A DNA stretch of 64,000 nucleotides. Source: Paraburkholderia sp. Tr-20389 (lineage in GTDB: Bacteria > Pseudomonadota > Gammaproteobacteria > Burkholderiales > Burkholderiaceae). The notes under the pieces were generated by a model. The model did no database searches, was not told the origin of the DNA, and worked only from the letters and a program-made list of their open reading frames with translations. Of this stretch, positions 27,551-36,685 are shown piece after piece (the stretch's first letter is position 1; the number at the start of each line of letters is the position of its first letter). The position numbers were made by a program, and so were the translations under genes. The stretch covers positions 62,001 through 126,000 of the forward strand of contig NZ_JAAGPD010000009.1 in NCBI RefSeq assembly GCF_017104565.1. Direction: 5' to 3'.

Positions 27551-28504
27551 GTGTCGCACTCCGTCACACGTCAGGACATCAACGGCACGCCGCCTTCGCA
27601 GCCGCAGGCGTCGCCGTTGCCCCGCGCCGCCGGCAAAAAGCGCGGGCCGTCGCCCACCGCGCGGCGCCAGCGCAAGGCCGCGTTGCTGTTTCTCGCGCCC
27701 GCGTGCTTCATGGTTGCCGTTTATGTCGTCTGGCCAATCCTGTCGTCGATCTGGCTGAGCTTCTTTAACTGGGACGGCATGACCGACAAGGTCTTCGTCG
27801 GTCTCGCGAATTACATCGAGCTGTTTCAGGCGCCGACCTTCTATACCGCGCTGAAGAACAACCTCATCTGGCTCGTGCTGTTCCTGCTCGCGCCGCCGAT
27901 GGGTCTTGCCGTCGCGCTGTACCTGAACCAGGCGGTGTCGGGCATTCGCGTTGTGAAGTCGCTGTTCTTTGCGCCGTTCGTGTTGTCGGGCGTGGTGGTC
28001 GGGCTGATCTTTTCATGGTTCTACGATCCGACCTTCGGCCTGTTCGCGGTGATACTCGGCCACGGCATACCCGTGCTCGGCGATGCGCACTACGCGACTT
28101 TCGGCATCATCTTCGCCGCGCTGTGGCCGCAAACCGCGTACTGCATGATTCTGTATCTGACGGGTCTGACGTCGCTCAACAGCGAGCAGCTCGAAGCCGC
28201 GCGCATGGAAGGCGCGAAGGGCTGGGCGATGCTATGGCATGTGGTGCTGCCGCAATTGCGGCCCGTCACGTTCATGGCGATCGTCGTCACGGTGATCGGC
28301 GCGCTGCGCAGTTTCGACCTGATTTCGGTGATGACGGGCGGCGGTCCGTTCGAAAGCTCGACGGTGCTCGCGTACTACATGTACGACCAGGCGATCAAGT
28401 ATTACCGCATCGGCTACTCGGCATCGATTGCCGTCGTGCTGTTCGCGATCATGCTCGTCTACATCGTCTATCACCTGCGCCGCATGCTGCGCAACGAACA
28501 GTAA
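27551..28504 (+). CDS. Sugar ABC transporter permease (first subunit)
   Basis: An approximately 317-aa inner-membrane subunit with six predicted helices after a basic N-terminal tail of about 45 residues (ARRQRKAALLFLAPACF). The coupling EAA loop reads EQLEAARMEGAKGWAMLWHVVLPQLRP. The start is taken as the GTG at 27551, since GGAGAA lies about 6 nt upstream; the longer frame from 27494 lacks such a site. It pairs with the permease gene 15 bp downstream. Confidence 0.9.
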   Translation: MSHSVTRQDINGTPPSQPQASPLPRAAGKKRGPSPTARRQRKAALLFLAPACFMVAVYVVWPILSSIWLSFFNWDGMTDKVFVGLANYIELFQAPTFYTALKNNLIWLVLFLLAPPMGLAVALYLNQAVSGIRVVKSLFFAPFVLSGVVVGLIFSWFYDPTFGLFAVILGHGIPVLGDAHYATFGIIFAALWPQTAYCMILYLTGLTSLNSEQLEAARMEGAKGWAMLWHVVLPQLRPVTFMAIVVTVIGALRSFDLISVMTGGGPFESSTVLAYYMYDQAIKYYRIGYSASIAVVLFAIMLVYIVYHLRRMLRNEQ

Positions 28505-28519
28505 AGCAAGGAGCGACTC

Positions 28520-29371
28520 ATGTATCCGATGCCCGTCGCCAAATGGAAACCGGTCAACCGGCGGCTGTACAAACTCTCGTTGCCGGTTGCGCTGCTGATC
28601 TGGCTGCTGCCGATGATCGCCGTGCTCGTCACCTCGGTGCGTTCGACGGAAGAACTCAGCGAAGGCAATTACTGGGGCTGGCCGAAGCACATCGCGCTGA
28701 TCGACAACTATCGCGAAGCGCTCACCACGTCGCCGATGCTGCATTACTTCTGGAACAGCGTGCTGATCACGGTGCCGTCCGTGATCGGTTCGATTGCGCT
28801 GGCGGCGATGGCAGGCTTCGCACTCGCCATCTACAAGTTCCGCGGCAACACGACGCTGTTCGCCACGTTCGTCGCGGGCAATTTCGTGCCGATCCAGATC
28901 CTGATGATTCCCGTGCGCGATCTGTCGCTGAGCCTCGGCATCTTCAATACGCTCAGCGCCCTGATTCTTTTTCACGTGGCGTTTCAGACGGGTTTTTGCG
29001 CGCTTTTTCTGCGCAACTTCATCAAGCAGTTGCCGTATGAACTCGTCGAAGCGGCGCGTATCGAAGGCGCGGGCGAGTGGACCGTGTTCTTCAAGATCGT
29101 GCTGCCGCTGATTCGCCCGGCGCTTGCCGCGCTCGCCATTCTTGTCTTCACGTTCGTATGGAACGATTACTTCTGGGCGCTGTGTCTGACACAGGGCGAC
29201 GAGGCCGCGCCGATCACGGTCGGTGTCGCGGCGCTCAAGGGTCAATGGACGACAGCCTGGAATCTCGTATCGGCGGGATCGATACTGGCCGCGCTGCCTT
29301 CCGTCGCAATGTTCTTTGCGATGCAAAAGCACTTCGTGGCAGGGCTTACGTTCGGCGCCACGAAAGGCTAA
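28520..29371 (+). CDS. Sugar ABC transporter permease (second subunit)
   Basis: A 283-aa MalG-type permease with six predicted membrane helices. The first is LPVALLIWLLPMIAVLVTSV. The EAA coupling loop is YELVEAARIEGAGEWTVFFK, followed by IVLPLIRPALAALAI. AAGGAG lies 8 nt before the ATG. It is the last gene of the operon; a rho-independent terminator follows 34 bp after the stop. Confidence 0.92.
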   Translation: MYPMPVAKWKPVNRRLYKLSLPVALLIWLLPMIAVLVTSVRSTEELSEGNYWGWPKHIALIDNYREALTTSPMLHYFWNSVLITVPSVIGSIALAAMAGFALAIYKFRGNTTLFATFVAGNFVPIQILMIPVRDLSLSLGIFNTLSALILFHVAFQTGFCALFLRNFIKQLPYELVEAARIEGAGEWTVFFKIVLPLIRPALAALAILVFTFVWNDYFWALCLTQGDEAAPITVGVAALKGQWTTAWNLVSAGSILAALPSVAMFFAMQKHFVAGLTFGATKG

Positions 29372-29404
29372 CCGTGTTTCGTCGATGTCTCCTGGTAGAA
29401 GGTT

Positions 29405-29426
29405 GCCCGCGTAAGCGGGCTTTTTT
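29405..29426 (+). terminator. Rho-independent terminator of the ABC/GH42 operon
   Basis: GCCCGC-GTAA-GCGGGC forms a perfect 6-bp GC stem with a 4-nt loop and is followed directly by six Ts, 34 bp after the last permease stop. Confidence 0.88.
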
Positions 29427-29440
29427 CTATCGACGGCCTG

Positions 29441-29752
29441 TTACTGGCCCGGCATCACGGCAGTGTGCACGCCCGCGAGCGGCGAACCATAGCCGCCCGA
29501 CTGCGCATTGTTCGGCGTGCCGTTGACGAGTTGTGCGCGCGGATCGGTCGGATTCAGATTGAGTTCGCCCGCCTGCTGGTTGCCGTGCGTCGGATACTCG
29601 CTGCCGCGTGGGGCGTTGGGCATCAGGCGCGTGCTGTTGGCGGGCGCGTTGACGTCGTCATATACGGAAAGCCCTTGCGCATGCGTCAGCGCCGCGCTCA
29701 TCGAAAGCGCGAGGGCAGCAGTCAGTTGAAGAAAAGCGGTGGTCTTGCGCAC
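29441..29752 (-). CDS. Small exported protein of unknown function
   Basis: A 103-aa protein with a clear Sec signal (FLQLTAALALSMSAALTHA, cleavage before QGLSVYDD). The mature 78 residues are rich in Asn, Pro and Gly (NLNPTDPRAQLVNGTPNNAQ) with no cysteine or known domain, and look disordered. AAGGAG lies upstream of the ATG. It is convergent with the ABC operon. A periplasmic location is inferred. Confidence 0.7.
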   Translation of the reverse strand: MRKTTAFLQLTAALALSMSAALTHAQGLSVYDDVNAPANSTRLMPNAPRGSEYPTHGNQQAGELNLNPTDPRAQLVNGTPNNAQSGGYGSPLAGVHTAVMPGQ

Positions 29753-29938
29753 GATGAACTCCTTGCTCGAAGAAAGGGCGCGCGTGATGAACGGGCACCG
29801 GGCGCACGCCGCTGAGACGCTTTAACTATTGGACATCGCCTTCGCGAGTTCAAGGCGCAGCGCTTGTGCGTGACGGGTGCGCGCGGGTCGCGTCGCGCTT
29901 TTGTTGCGGTTCTTCGTTAAACCGGCTCAGCGCTCGAC

Positions 29939-30523
29939 TTATTCCCCCGCGATCTCGCCGACCGTGCGCCGTACCGCGCGCAGTATTTCATTCGCGAATT
30001 CCGGCTGCGCCTTCAGCGCCGCACGCGACGCCGAGATCGCGCCGATCAGCGCCGCCGAAATCGCAATCGCTTTCTCGCGGTGGTTGCCCTTCGCCTTGTG
30101 CGCGTGCAGGTGCTTTTCGAACACGGCGGACATCTTCTCGAAGCCGTCGCTGTAGCGCGCGCTGATCGCCTCATCCTGCCGGCCGATTTCGCTTGCCGTC
30201 GCGGCCAGCGCGCAGCCGTTCGCAATGTCGTCGCGTCTTTCTTCCGATAAATAGCTATCGAGCAGTTCGCTCAGAGTAGGCAAACGGCCGTCGTGCGCAG
30301 AGACCATCCGCGAGTGGCTGATTGCCAGCCCGTGCGCGAGCGCTTCGGCCGCGAGCGCTTCCTTCGACGGGAAGTGCGCGTACAGCGCGCCATGCGTGAG
30401 CCCCGCCGCCTTGCCGATTTCGGCCACGCCGACGCCGTCGATGCCGCGTTCACGGAAAAGGCGCGCGGCCGTTTCGACGAGGGCCGCGCGGTTTTGCGCC
30501 GCCTTTTCCTTGCTGACTTTCAT
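29939..30523 (-). CDS. TetR-family transcriptional repressor
   Basis: A 194-aa regulator. The helix-turn-helix is at about residues 12-58: LVETAARLFRERGIDGVGVAEIGKAAGLTHGALYAHFPSKEALAAEAL. The ligand-binding half is helical and of the AcrR/NemR-like kind. The ATG at 30523 has AGG upstream; the frame is open further but without domain content. It is divergent from an SDR gene, and the shared 164-bp region holds a strong promoter and an inverted repeat, so it likely represses that gene and itself. Confidence 0.9.
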   Translation of the reverse strand: MKVSKEKAAQNRAALVETAARLFRERGIDGVGVAEIGKAAGLTHGALYAHFPSKEALAAEALAHGLAISHSRMVSAHDGRLPTLSELLDSYLSEERRDDIANGCALAATASEIGRQDEAISARYSDGFEKMSAVFEKHLHAHKAKGNHREKAIAISAALIGAISASRAALKAQPEFANEILRAVRRTVGEIAGE

Positions 30524-30577
30524 CACTGACCTACCTTGTCCGACATACGCCAATGAAACGCGATCGCGAAAAAATGC

Positions 30578-30607
30578 TTGACACGCATTGATTGCGATCA
30601 CTATCAT
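30578..30607 (+). promoter_or_regulatory. Sigma-70-type promoter of the SDR gene
   Basis: A perfect -35 TTGACA at 30578-30583 and -10 TATCAT at 30602-30607, separated by 18 bp, point to the SDR gene at 30688. Confidence 0.65.
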
Positions 30608-30616
30608 TAATTTAAG

Positions 30617-30630
30617 ATTGCAGTTGCAAT
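30617..30630. promoter_or_regulatory. Candidate TetR operator
   Basis: ATTGCA-GT-TGCAAT is an inverted repeat with perfect 6-bp arms about 10 bp downstream of the SDR -10 box, where a bound repressor would block transcription. Assignment to the adjacent TetR-type gene is inference. Confidence 0.5.
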
Positions 30631-30687
30631 TATAAGGCAGCTGCCGGCGGATGTCCGCCTCGAACCTCAACTTTTGGAGAATTGATC

Positions 30688-31461
30688 ATGTCATTCGCAA
30701 ACAAGACGGCGCTCATCACGGGCGGCAACGGCGGCATCGGTTTTGCGGCTGCGCGCATCCTGATCGAGCAGGGCGCGCGGGTCGCCATCACGGGCCGCGA
30801 CCAGAAAAAGCTCGACGAAGCGGCGGCCGAACTCGGCCCGAATGCGCTGGCGATCCGCGCCGACATCAACGATCCCGCCGCCATCGACGACGTGATGAAA
30901 ACGATCGCCGACAAGTTCGGCAAGCTCGATATCGTGTTCGCGAATGCGGGCGTGAGCGGTGCGACGCCCGTCGGCGAGACGACGGCGGAGAAGTTCGAGT
31001 CGATCATGCGTACCAACGTGACGTCCGTGTTCCTGACCGTGCAGGCCGCCGTGCCGCTGATGGGCGAGGGTGGCGCGATCGTGCTGAACGGTTCGGTGAT
31101 GCGTCAGTTGGGCGCGCCGGGTTCGTCGGCGTATTCGGCATCGAAGGCGGCCATTTCCGGCATGGCGCGTGTGCTCGCATCGGAGCTCGTCACGCGCGGC
31201 ATCCGCGTGAACACCGTGATCCCCGGCGGCACCCGCACATCGATCTGGACGCGCGGCGATCGCGAAGGCGCGACGCTCGATGCAACGGAAGCCGCGCTCA
31301 GCCCGATGATCCCGATGAACCGTTTCGCACTCGCCGAAGAAGTGGCGCAGGCGGCCGTGTTCCTCGCGTCGGATGCGGCGTCGGGCATGACGGCCGCTGA
31401 GATCGTCGTCGACGGCGGCAACACGGGTGCGCCGATGGGTGCGCCGGCGTTCCGCCGTTAA
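30688..31461 (+). CDS. Short-chain dehydrogenase/reductase
   Basis: A 257-aa NAD(P)-dependent oxidoreductase of the classical SDR family. Motifs: cofactor loop ITGGNGGIGFAAARI, NAG in FANAGVSG, catalytic Ser in VLNGSVM, and YSASK with Tyr and Lys. The C-terminus has ASGMTAAEIVVDGGNTG. The ATG at 30688 has GGAG 8 nt upstream. It is divergent from a TetR-type gene, a pairing common for reductases induced by reactive compounds; the substrate is unknown. Confidence 0.92.
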   Translation: MSFANKTALITGGNGGIGFAAARILIEQGARVAITGRDQKKLDEAAAELGPNALAIRADINDPAAIDDVMKTIADKFGKLDIVFANAGVSGATPVGETTAEKFESIMRTNVTSVFLTVQAAVPLMGEGGAIVLNGSVMRQLGAPGSSAYSASKAAISGMARVLASELVTRGIRVNTVIPGGTRTSIWTRGDREGATLDATEAALSPMIPMNRFALAEEVAQAAVFLASDAASGMTAAEIVVDGGNTGAPMGAPAFRR

Positions 31462-31484
31462 GCGTCAGCTAGCAGTACAAAGAA

Positions 31485-31516
31485 GAAGGGCGATGCGCCA
31501 TCGCGCATCGCCCTTC
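31485..31516. terminator. Perfect 14-bp hairpin between convergent genes
   Basis: GAAGGGCGATGCGC (31485-31498) and its exact complement (31503-31516) enclose a 4-nt loop, between the SDR stop and the stop of the convergent PepSY-type gene. T-richness is weak on both sides, but position and stem suggest a bidirectional terminator. Confidence 0.7.
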
Positions 31517-31539
31517 GATGTTTGCAGCGGCGCGAACCG

Positions 31540-32244
31540 TCAGGCCATCCCCGCGACGATCGCCGCCACGATCGATCCGAGCACCAGCACGGCGCCGATC
31601 GTGCGGCGCTTGTTCAACTGCGTCCACAGCAGCACGCCCGTCAGCGACAGCAGGATCACGCCGCCCGCGAACGTGTCGATCAGCAGCACCCAGCCGATGC
31701 TGAGCCCAACGCCCTTGTGCAGATTCGTCAGTGCCGCGAGGAAGGTGTTCGCGCTACGCTTGACGGTCACATAGTCATTGCCGACCCAGTATTCGGCCTG
31801 CGTGTTTTCGTTCGGCGTGGCAAACGACACCTGCCAGTGTTCCGGCTGCACGGCCGTGCGGTCGCCCCATGCGACGGGATGCGGCGGCTCTTTCTGCATG
31901 CGTCCGGGCTTGCCTTGCACCTTGAGTTCCTGCTTCAGCCATTTCGCGAGATCGCGTGGGGTTTCGGGCGCAGGCTGCGGCAACTTCACTTGCAGCGACT
32001 CGACTTGCGGCTCGCCCGTCGATACGCGCAGCGGCCCGCCGCGATGGTTCAGCAGAAAGCCGCTGGTGCCCATCAGCAGACCGAGCGCCGCGCCCCACAG
32101 GCCGATCCAGCTATGTACCTTGCGCAGCCAGCGGATGAACGTGATGCGGCGCGAGCCGGAAGGCGGTGCGCCATTGCCGGCGCTCTTGTTCTTGCTGTCG
32201 GTGCGCGGGGGGCGATCGACGGCAATGATTTCGGGTGTGTTCAC
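31540..32244 (-). CDS. PepSY-associated membrane protein
   Basis: About 234 aa. Hydrophobic segments lie near WLRKVHSWIGLWGAALGLLMGTSGFLL, WVLLIDTFAGGVILLSLTGVLLW and AVLVLGSIVAAIVAGMA. Between them is a periplasmic PepSY-like domain of about 110 residues (LAKWLKQELKVQGKPGRM, HWQVSFATP, AEYWVGNDYVTVKR). The HxW..G and LHKG patterns are typical of PepSY-associated TM proteins, often linked to iron or copper uptake. I use the GTG at 32244 because GGAG precedes it by about 7 nt; an ATG at 32286 lacks a binding site. Confidence 0.75.
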   Translation of the reverse strand: MNTPEIIAVDRPPRTDSKNKSAGNGAPPSGSRRITFIRWLRKVHSWIGLWGAALGLLMGTSGFLLNHRGGPLRVSTGEPQVESLQVKLPQPAPETPRDLAKWLKQELKVQGKPGRMQKEPPHPVAWGDRTAVQPEHWQVSFATPNENTQAEYWVGNDYVTVKRSANTFLAALTNLHKGVGLSIGWVLLIDTFAGGVILLSLTGVLLWTQLNKRRTIGAVLVLGSIVAAIVAGMA

Positions 32245-32533
32245 AGGTCGCTCCAGGTTGCACCTGACCTCAACCGTCGTCGACATGGCGGCGCACGCGT
32301 CGGGCCGCGAAGGCTTGCGACGCGCGTGATGCTTCGAGACGGAATGACCATCGACGGGGGGATGCGATGGCGTTGGCTGGCTGGCCGCGTCGCTTCAATG
32401 GCGCGCGCAGTGGGCTGGCTTTGCGATCAGATAAGGCTGCCTATGATTTCACGGCGTAATGAATGCCGCAATCGCCGGGCGCGATTTACAACAATGGCAA
32501 TGTTTCGACAGATTACGTAAGGAGTATGCAAGC

Positions 32534-33625
32534 TCAGCGCACGCCGAGGCGGTAGACCGTCGTGTGGCGATAACGCGCGCCGGGCCGCAGCACGACATCT
32601 TCGGCATCGGGCATGTTCACCTGATTCGGAAACGCCCCTGTTTCAAGGCACAACGCGGCGTGCTTGCCATACGTCTTGCCGTTGCGCCCGTTGACGCCAG
32701 CGAGAAAGTTGCCCGAGTAGAACTGCATGCCTTTCGCGTCCGTCGACACCGTCAGTTCGCGTCCGCTCGCGGGATCGTAGAGCGTGGCAGCCGGTCGCAC
32801 TGCGCCAGCGCCGTCGCGCAGCACGTAGCAGTGATCGAAGCCGCCTGCGCGCGCGAGTTGCGCATCGGGCCAGTCTAGGCGTGCGCCGATGGGCGCGCCC
32901 GCGCGAAAGTCGAACACGCTGCCGGCGACGTCCTTGCGTTCGATGGGGATCATCGTTTCGTCGACGGTGAAGAACGCGTCGGCATCGATCGAAATCACAT
33001 GGCCGCGAATTTCCGGTGCCTCGGCGAGTGCATCGCCCGACAGGTTGAAGTACGCGTGATTCGTCAGGCTGACAGGCGTGGGCGCATCGGCGGTGGCGTC
33101 GTAGTCGATCGTGAGCGCGCCGTTGTCGTCGAGCGCATAGCGAACGGTCGCCGTCACCGCACCGGGAAAGCCGGCGTCGCCTTCGGGCGATTCATGCGAC
33201 AGCACGAGCGCGCCGTCCACTTCGCGCGCCTGCCACAACGCCTTATGAAAACCGCTCGCGCCGCCGTGCAGCAGATTGTCGCCGTCGTTGCGATCGAGCT
33301 GATAGGTCACGCCGTCGAGCGTAAAGCGCGCCTGCGCAATGCGGTTCGCCCAGCGGCCGATTGTCGAGCCGAAGAACCAGCGGCTCGCGAGATAGTCGGC
33401 GGGCGTGTCGTGGCCGAGCAGCACATCGGCGACGCGGCCCGCGCGGTCGGGCGCATGCCACGAGACGAGCGTCGCGCCCAGGTCGCTGATCGCCGCGCGC
33501 ATGCCGTGCGCGTTGCGCAGCGTGAACAGACGGATGTCGCCGAGGCCGGGCAACGTGCCCCAGCGTTCGACCTGGACGCTGGATGAAAGAGGGGTGTCGG
33601 TGCTTTGCATGTCGGCGAAATTCAT
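32534..33625 (-). CDS. galM: Aldose 1-epimerase (mutarotase)
   Basis: A 363-aa enzyme interconverting alpha- and beta-anomers of aldoses. The catalytic His lies in SLTNHAYFNLSG and the catalytic Glu in LCLETGAFPNQVNMPDAED. Other family motifs are GRWANRIAQARFTLDG, LLHGGASGFHKALW and MQFYSGNFL. The start is placed at the ATG at 33625; an ATG at 33610 is also possible, and neither has a strong ribosome-binding site. It lies directly downstream of xylR on the same strand, 22 bp away, so it probably serves pentose or galactose use. Confidence 0.93.
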   Translation of the reverse strand: MNFADMQSTDTPLSSSVQVERWGTLPGLGDIRLFTLRNAHGMRAAISDLGATLVSWHAPDRAGRVADVLLGHDTPADYLASRWFFGSTIGRWANRIAQARFTLDGVTYQLDRNDGDNLLHGGASGFHKALWQAREVDGALVLSHESPEGDAGFPGAVTATVRYALDDNGALTIDYDATADAPTPVSLTNHAYFNLSGDALAEAPEIRGHVISIDADAFFTVDETMIPIERKDVAGSVFDFRAGAPIGARLDWPDAQLARAGGFDHCYVLRDGAGAVRPAATLYDPASGRELTVSTDAKGMQFYSGNFLAGVNGRNGKTYGKHAALCLETGAFPNQVNMPDAEDVVLRPGARYRHTTVYRLGVR

Positions 33626-33647
33626 GGCGGTCGCGGATCGAACCAGC

Positions 33648-34883
33648 TTAAGGCATTTGAGCGGAGGGCGCATCGGGCGCGGATTGTTCGGACTGCGCCG
33701 CTTGCAGGCGCTCTTGATACTCGCGCGGCGTGCAGTCGAGTTCGCGTCGGAACACGGCATACATGTACTGCAACGAAGTGAAGCCGCAGCGTATCGCGAC
33801 CTCCGCGCTCGACATGTCCTGCTGCGCGAGCAGTTGCTTCGCGACGTCGAGCTTGTGTTTGAGGATTTCCTGATGCACGGTGCAGCCGAGTTCGCGCCGG
33901 AAGTAGTCTTCGAGCGACGAACGCGATACGCCCACGTAATCGGCGACCTGTTCCGTCTTGATGCCCTGGCAGGCGTACTGGCGGATGTAGTGACGCGCCC
34001 GCATCACATACGGGCTGGCGAGCGGCTCGTGCTTGGTCGATTCGCATACGTTGATACCGACGGGCGGCACGAGAATGCGGCGGCCTGCAAAACGCGCACC
34101 GCCCAGCATCTGATGCAGCAGGTGCGCGGCCGTGCGGCCCATTTCCTCGGTGCCTTGAATCACCGATGAAAGCGGAATGCGCGTGAGCGAACGCGTCAAC
34201 GGATCGTTGTCGATGCCGATGATCGCAACCTGTTCGGGCACGGGAATCCCGCTGATCAGACACGCCTGCAATAGCTGACGCGCGCGCGCATCCGTCACCG
34301 CGATGATGCCGACGGGCTTCGGCAGGCTTTGCAGCCATTCAGTGAGTTGCACGCTTGCCTGGTGCCAAACGGGTGCGCTGGTGGGCAACCCGCGATGCAC
34401 GTCGCCTTCGAGTCCGTCCGCTTTCAATAGCGCGTTGAACGCGAGTTCGCGTTCCTGCGCCCAGCGGTTCGTCGGCGATTCGGGCAGGCTGTACAGCGCG
34501 AAGCGTTGCAGCCCCGCGCCGATCAGATGCTTGTAGGCGAGCGACACGAGCTGCATGTTGTCGGTCGCGATGTACGGCAGATTCGGCGGATACGCGGATG
34601 CGTCTTCATACGATCCACCCACGGCTACGACGGGCAGAGGCGAATCGGCGAGTGCTTCGCACACGGCGGGATCGTCGAAATCGGCGATGAAGCCATCGCC
34701 TTCGAAGTGCTCGATGCCGTTGAGCCGTGCGCGGAAGTCTTCTTCGAGAAACAGATCCCATGCGACGCGCGTCGACAGCAGGTAATTGCCGATACCCGTG
34801 ATGATCTCGCGGTCGTACACCTTGTTCGCATTGAAGAGCAGTGCGATCCGATGCGTGCGTTGAGCGGTGTGCTGTCGTGTCAT
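33648..34883 (-). CDS. xylR: Xylose operon regulator XylR (LacI-like sensor with AraC-type DNA-binding domain)
   Basis: A 411-aa transcription activator. The N-terminal two-thirds is periplasmic-binding-protein-like (HRIALLFNANKVYDREIITG, FEGDGFIADFDDP, VAIIGIDNDPLTRSL). The C-terminal about 100 aa is an AraC-type double helix-turn-helix (IKTEQVADYVGVSRSSLEDYFRRELG, SSAEVAIRCGFTSLQYMYAVFRREL). This plan is the signature of enterobacterial XylR, which binds D-xylose. GGGAG lies 5 nt before the ATG. It is divergent from xylA with a candidate operator between. Confidence 0.93.
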   Translation of the reverse strand: MTRQHTAQRTHRIALLFNANKVYDREIITGIGNYLLSTRVAWDLFLEEDFRARLNGIEHFEGDGFIADFDDPAVCEALADSPLPVVAVGGSYEDASAYPPNLPYIATDNMQLVSLAYKHLIGAGLQRFALYSLPESPTNRWAQERELAFNALLKADGLEGDVHRGLPTSAPVWHQASVQLTEWLQSLPKPVGIIAVTDARARQLLQACLISGIPVPEQVAIIGIDNDPLTRSLTRIPLSSVIQGTEEMGRTAAHLLHQMLGGARFAGRRILVPPVGINVCESTKHEPLASPYVMRARHYIRQYACQGIKTEQVADYVGVSRSSLEDYFRRELGCTVHQEILKHKLDVAKQLLAQQDMSSAEVAIRCGFTSLQYMYAVFRRELDCTPREYQERLQAAQSEQSAPDAPSAQMP

Positions 34884-35040
34884 CGAGTCTCCCGGCGCGC
34901 GCTGTTGCGCCGTTGTCTCCGTGATATCTACGCGTGCTGCGCCGCAAGGCAGCCGCACATTTAAGTGTTCTGCTTATTCTAGGCGTCACTCGCCCTGGCC
35001 CGCCAATGGATTTTTCCCGGTAACAAGAATCACCAGTCGC

Positions 35041-35070
35041 GCTGGCGGATTTCGCAATTGCCGCGCCAAC
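35041..35070. promoter_or_regulatory. Candidate XylR operator 1 (xylR-xylA intergenic region)
   Basis: The core GATTTCGCAATTGC (35048-35061) is flanked by an inverted TGGCG/CGCCA pair (35043-35047 and 35064-35068). The identical core with similar flanks recurs before xylF. Binding by XylR is inferred from this pairing and position. Confidence 0.7.
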
Positions 35071-35146
35071 GCACAAGCGTCAGCATGGCGTCACATCACG
35101 CACGGTTCGATGCGAGTGCATCGGCCGACACATACAGGAGACGCGC

Positions 35147-36472
35147 ATGTCTTACTTCGAACACTTGCCCGCTGTGCGCTACGAAGGCCCGCAGACGGAC
35201 AACCCGTTCGCTTATCGCCACTACGACAAGGACAAGCTGGTGCTCGGCAAGCGCATGGAAGACCATCTGCGCGTTGCCGTGTGCTACTGGCACACGTTTG
35301 GATGGCACGGCGCGGACATGTTCGGCCCCGGCACGTTCGAGCGTCCGTGGCACCGTGCCGGCGATGCGCTCGAAATGGCGCGTGCGAAGGCCGACAATGC
35401 GTTCGAACTGTTCTCGAAACTGGGTACGCCGTACTACACGTTCCATGACATCGATGTCGCGCCCGAAGGCGACAGCATCAAGAGCTACGTGAACAACGTC
35501 AAGGCGATGACGGATGTGCTCGCGCTCAAGCAGGAGCAGACGGGCATCAAGCTGTTGTGGGGCACGGCGAATCTGTTCTCGCATCCGCGCTATGCGGCGG
35601 GCGCGGCGACCAATCCGAATCCCGATGTGTTCGCGTTTGCCGCCACTCAGGTCTTTAACGCGCTCGAAGCGACGCAGCGTCTATCCGGCGCGAACTACGT
35701 GCTGTGGGGCGGACGCGAAGGCTACGAGACGCTGCTCAATACGGATCTCAAGCGCGAGCGCGAGCAGCTTGGCCTCTTCATGAGCATGGTGGTCGAGCAC
35801 AAGCACAAGATGGGTTTCAAGGGCGCGCTGCTGATCGAGCCGAAGCCGCAGGAGCCGACCAAGCATCAGTACGACTACGACGTTGCGACGGTGCATGGCT
35901 TTCTCACCCAGTTCGGCTTGCAGGACGAAATTCGCGTGAACATCGAAGCGAATCACGCGACGCTCGCCGGTCACTCGTTTCATCACGAAATCGCCAATGC
36001 GTTTGCGCTCGGCATCTTCGGCAGTATCGACGCGAATCGCGGCGACGCGCAGAACGGCTGGGACACGGACCAGTTCCCAAATAGTGTGGAAGAACTGACG
36101 CTCGCGTTCTACGAGATCCTGCGCAATGGCGGCTTCACGACGGGCGGCATGAACTTCGATGCGAAGGTCCGACGTCAGAGCATCGATCCCGAAGACATCG
36201 TGCATGGCCATATCGGAGCGATCGACGTACTCGCGGTGGCGCTCGAGCGTGCTGCGCATCTGATCGAGAACGACCGGCTTGCCGCGTTCAAGCAGCAACG
36301 CTACGCGGGCTGGGACAGCGACTTCGGACGCAAGGTGCTGGCGGGCGGCTATTCGCTCGAGTCGCTGGCAAGCGATGCCGTAGCGCGGAACATCGCGCCT
36401 CGTCATGTGAGCGGACAACAGGAGCGTCTGGAGAACATCGTCAATCAGGCGATCTACTCATCCGCGAAATAA
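35147..36472 (+). CDS. xylA: Xylose isomerase
   Basis: A 441-aa enzyme converting D-xylose to D-xylulose in the cytoplasm. Catalytic His at about 100 and Asp at about 103 lie in [11 protein letters not shown]. Metal-ligand motifs are [33 protein letters not shown] and [17 protein letters not shown]. The length fits class II xylose isomerases. CAGGAG lies 6 nt before the ATG. It is divergent from xylR and followed by the xylFGH transporter genes; no xylulokinase gene is seen in the locus. Confidence 0.97.
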   Translation: MSYFEHLPAVRYEGPQTDNPFAYRHYDKDKLVLGKRMEDHLRVAVCYWHTFGWHGADMFGPGTFERPWHRAGDALEMARAKADNAFELFSKLGTPYYTFHDIDVAPEGDSIKSYVNNVKAMTDVLALKQEQTGIKLLWGTANLFSHPRYAAGAATNPNPDVFAFAATQVFNALEATQRLSGANYVLWGGREGYETLLNTDLKREREQLGLFMSMVVEHKHKMGFKGALLIEPKPQEPTKHQYDYDVATVHGFLTQFGLQDEIRVNIEANHATLAGHSFHHEIANAFALGIFGSIDANRGDAQNGWDTDQFPNSVEELTLAFYEILRNGGFTTGGMNFDAKVRRQSIDPEDIVHGHIGAIDVLAVALERAAHLIENDRLAAFKQQRYAGWDSDFGRKVLAGGYSLESLASDAVARNIAPRHVSGQQERLENIVNQAIYSSAK

Positions 36473-36503
36473 CGCATCCACGCAGCACGAAAAATCGTTA
36501 GCA

Positions 36504-36536
36504 GCGCCGGTAGATTTCGCAATTGCTCCGCCGGCG
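36504..36536. promoter_or_regulatory. Candidate XylR operator 2 (upstream of xylF)
   Basis: The core GATTTCGCAATTGC at 36513-36526 is identical to operator 1, with GCCGG (36506-36510) and CCGGC (36531-36535) as an inverted pair centred on the same base step of the core. It lies 150 bp ahead of xylF, so xylFGH likely has its own XylR-controlled promoter. I see no gene in 36473-36685. Confidence 0.7.
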
Positions 36537-36685
36537 CGCACGGCACACGCTGACGTGCAACCAAAACTGGGGCAGCTTTCGACAATCGACGCTCGCGAAC
36601 AGGTATTCGCGGCGCATCCTGAGGTTAAGACGGCGGTTCGATTTCTCGCATTCGAAACCGCACGCAACCCTAAATGGAGTGAGAC

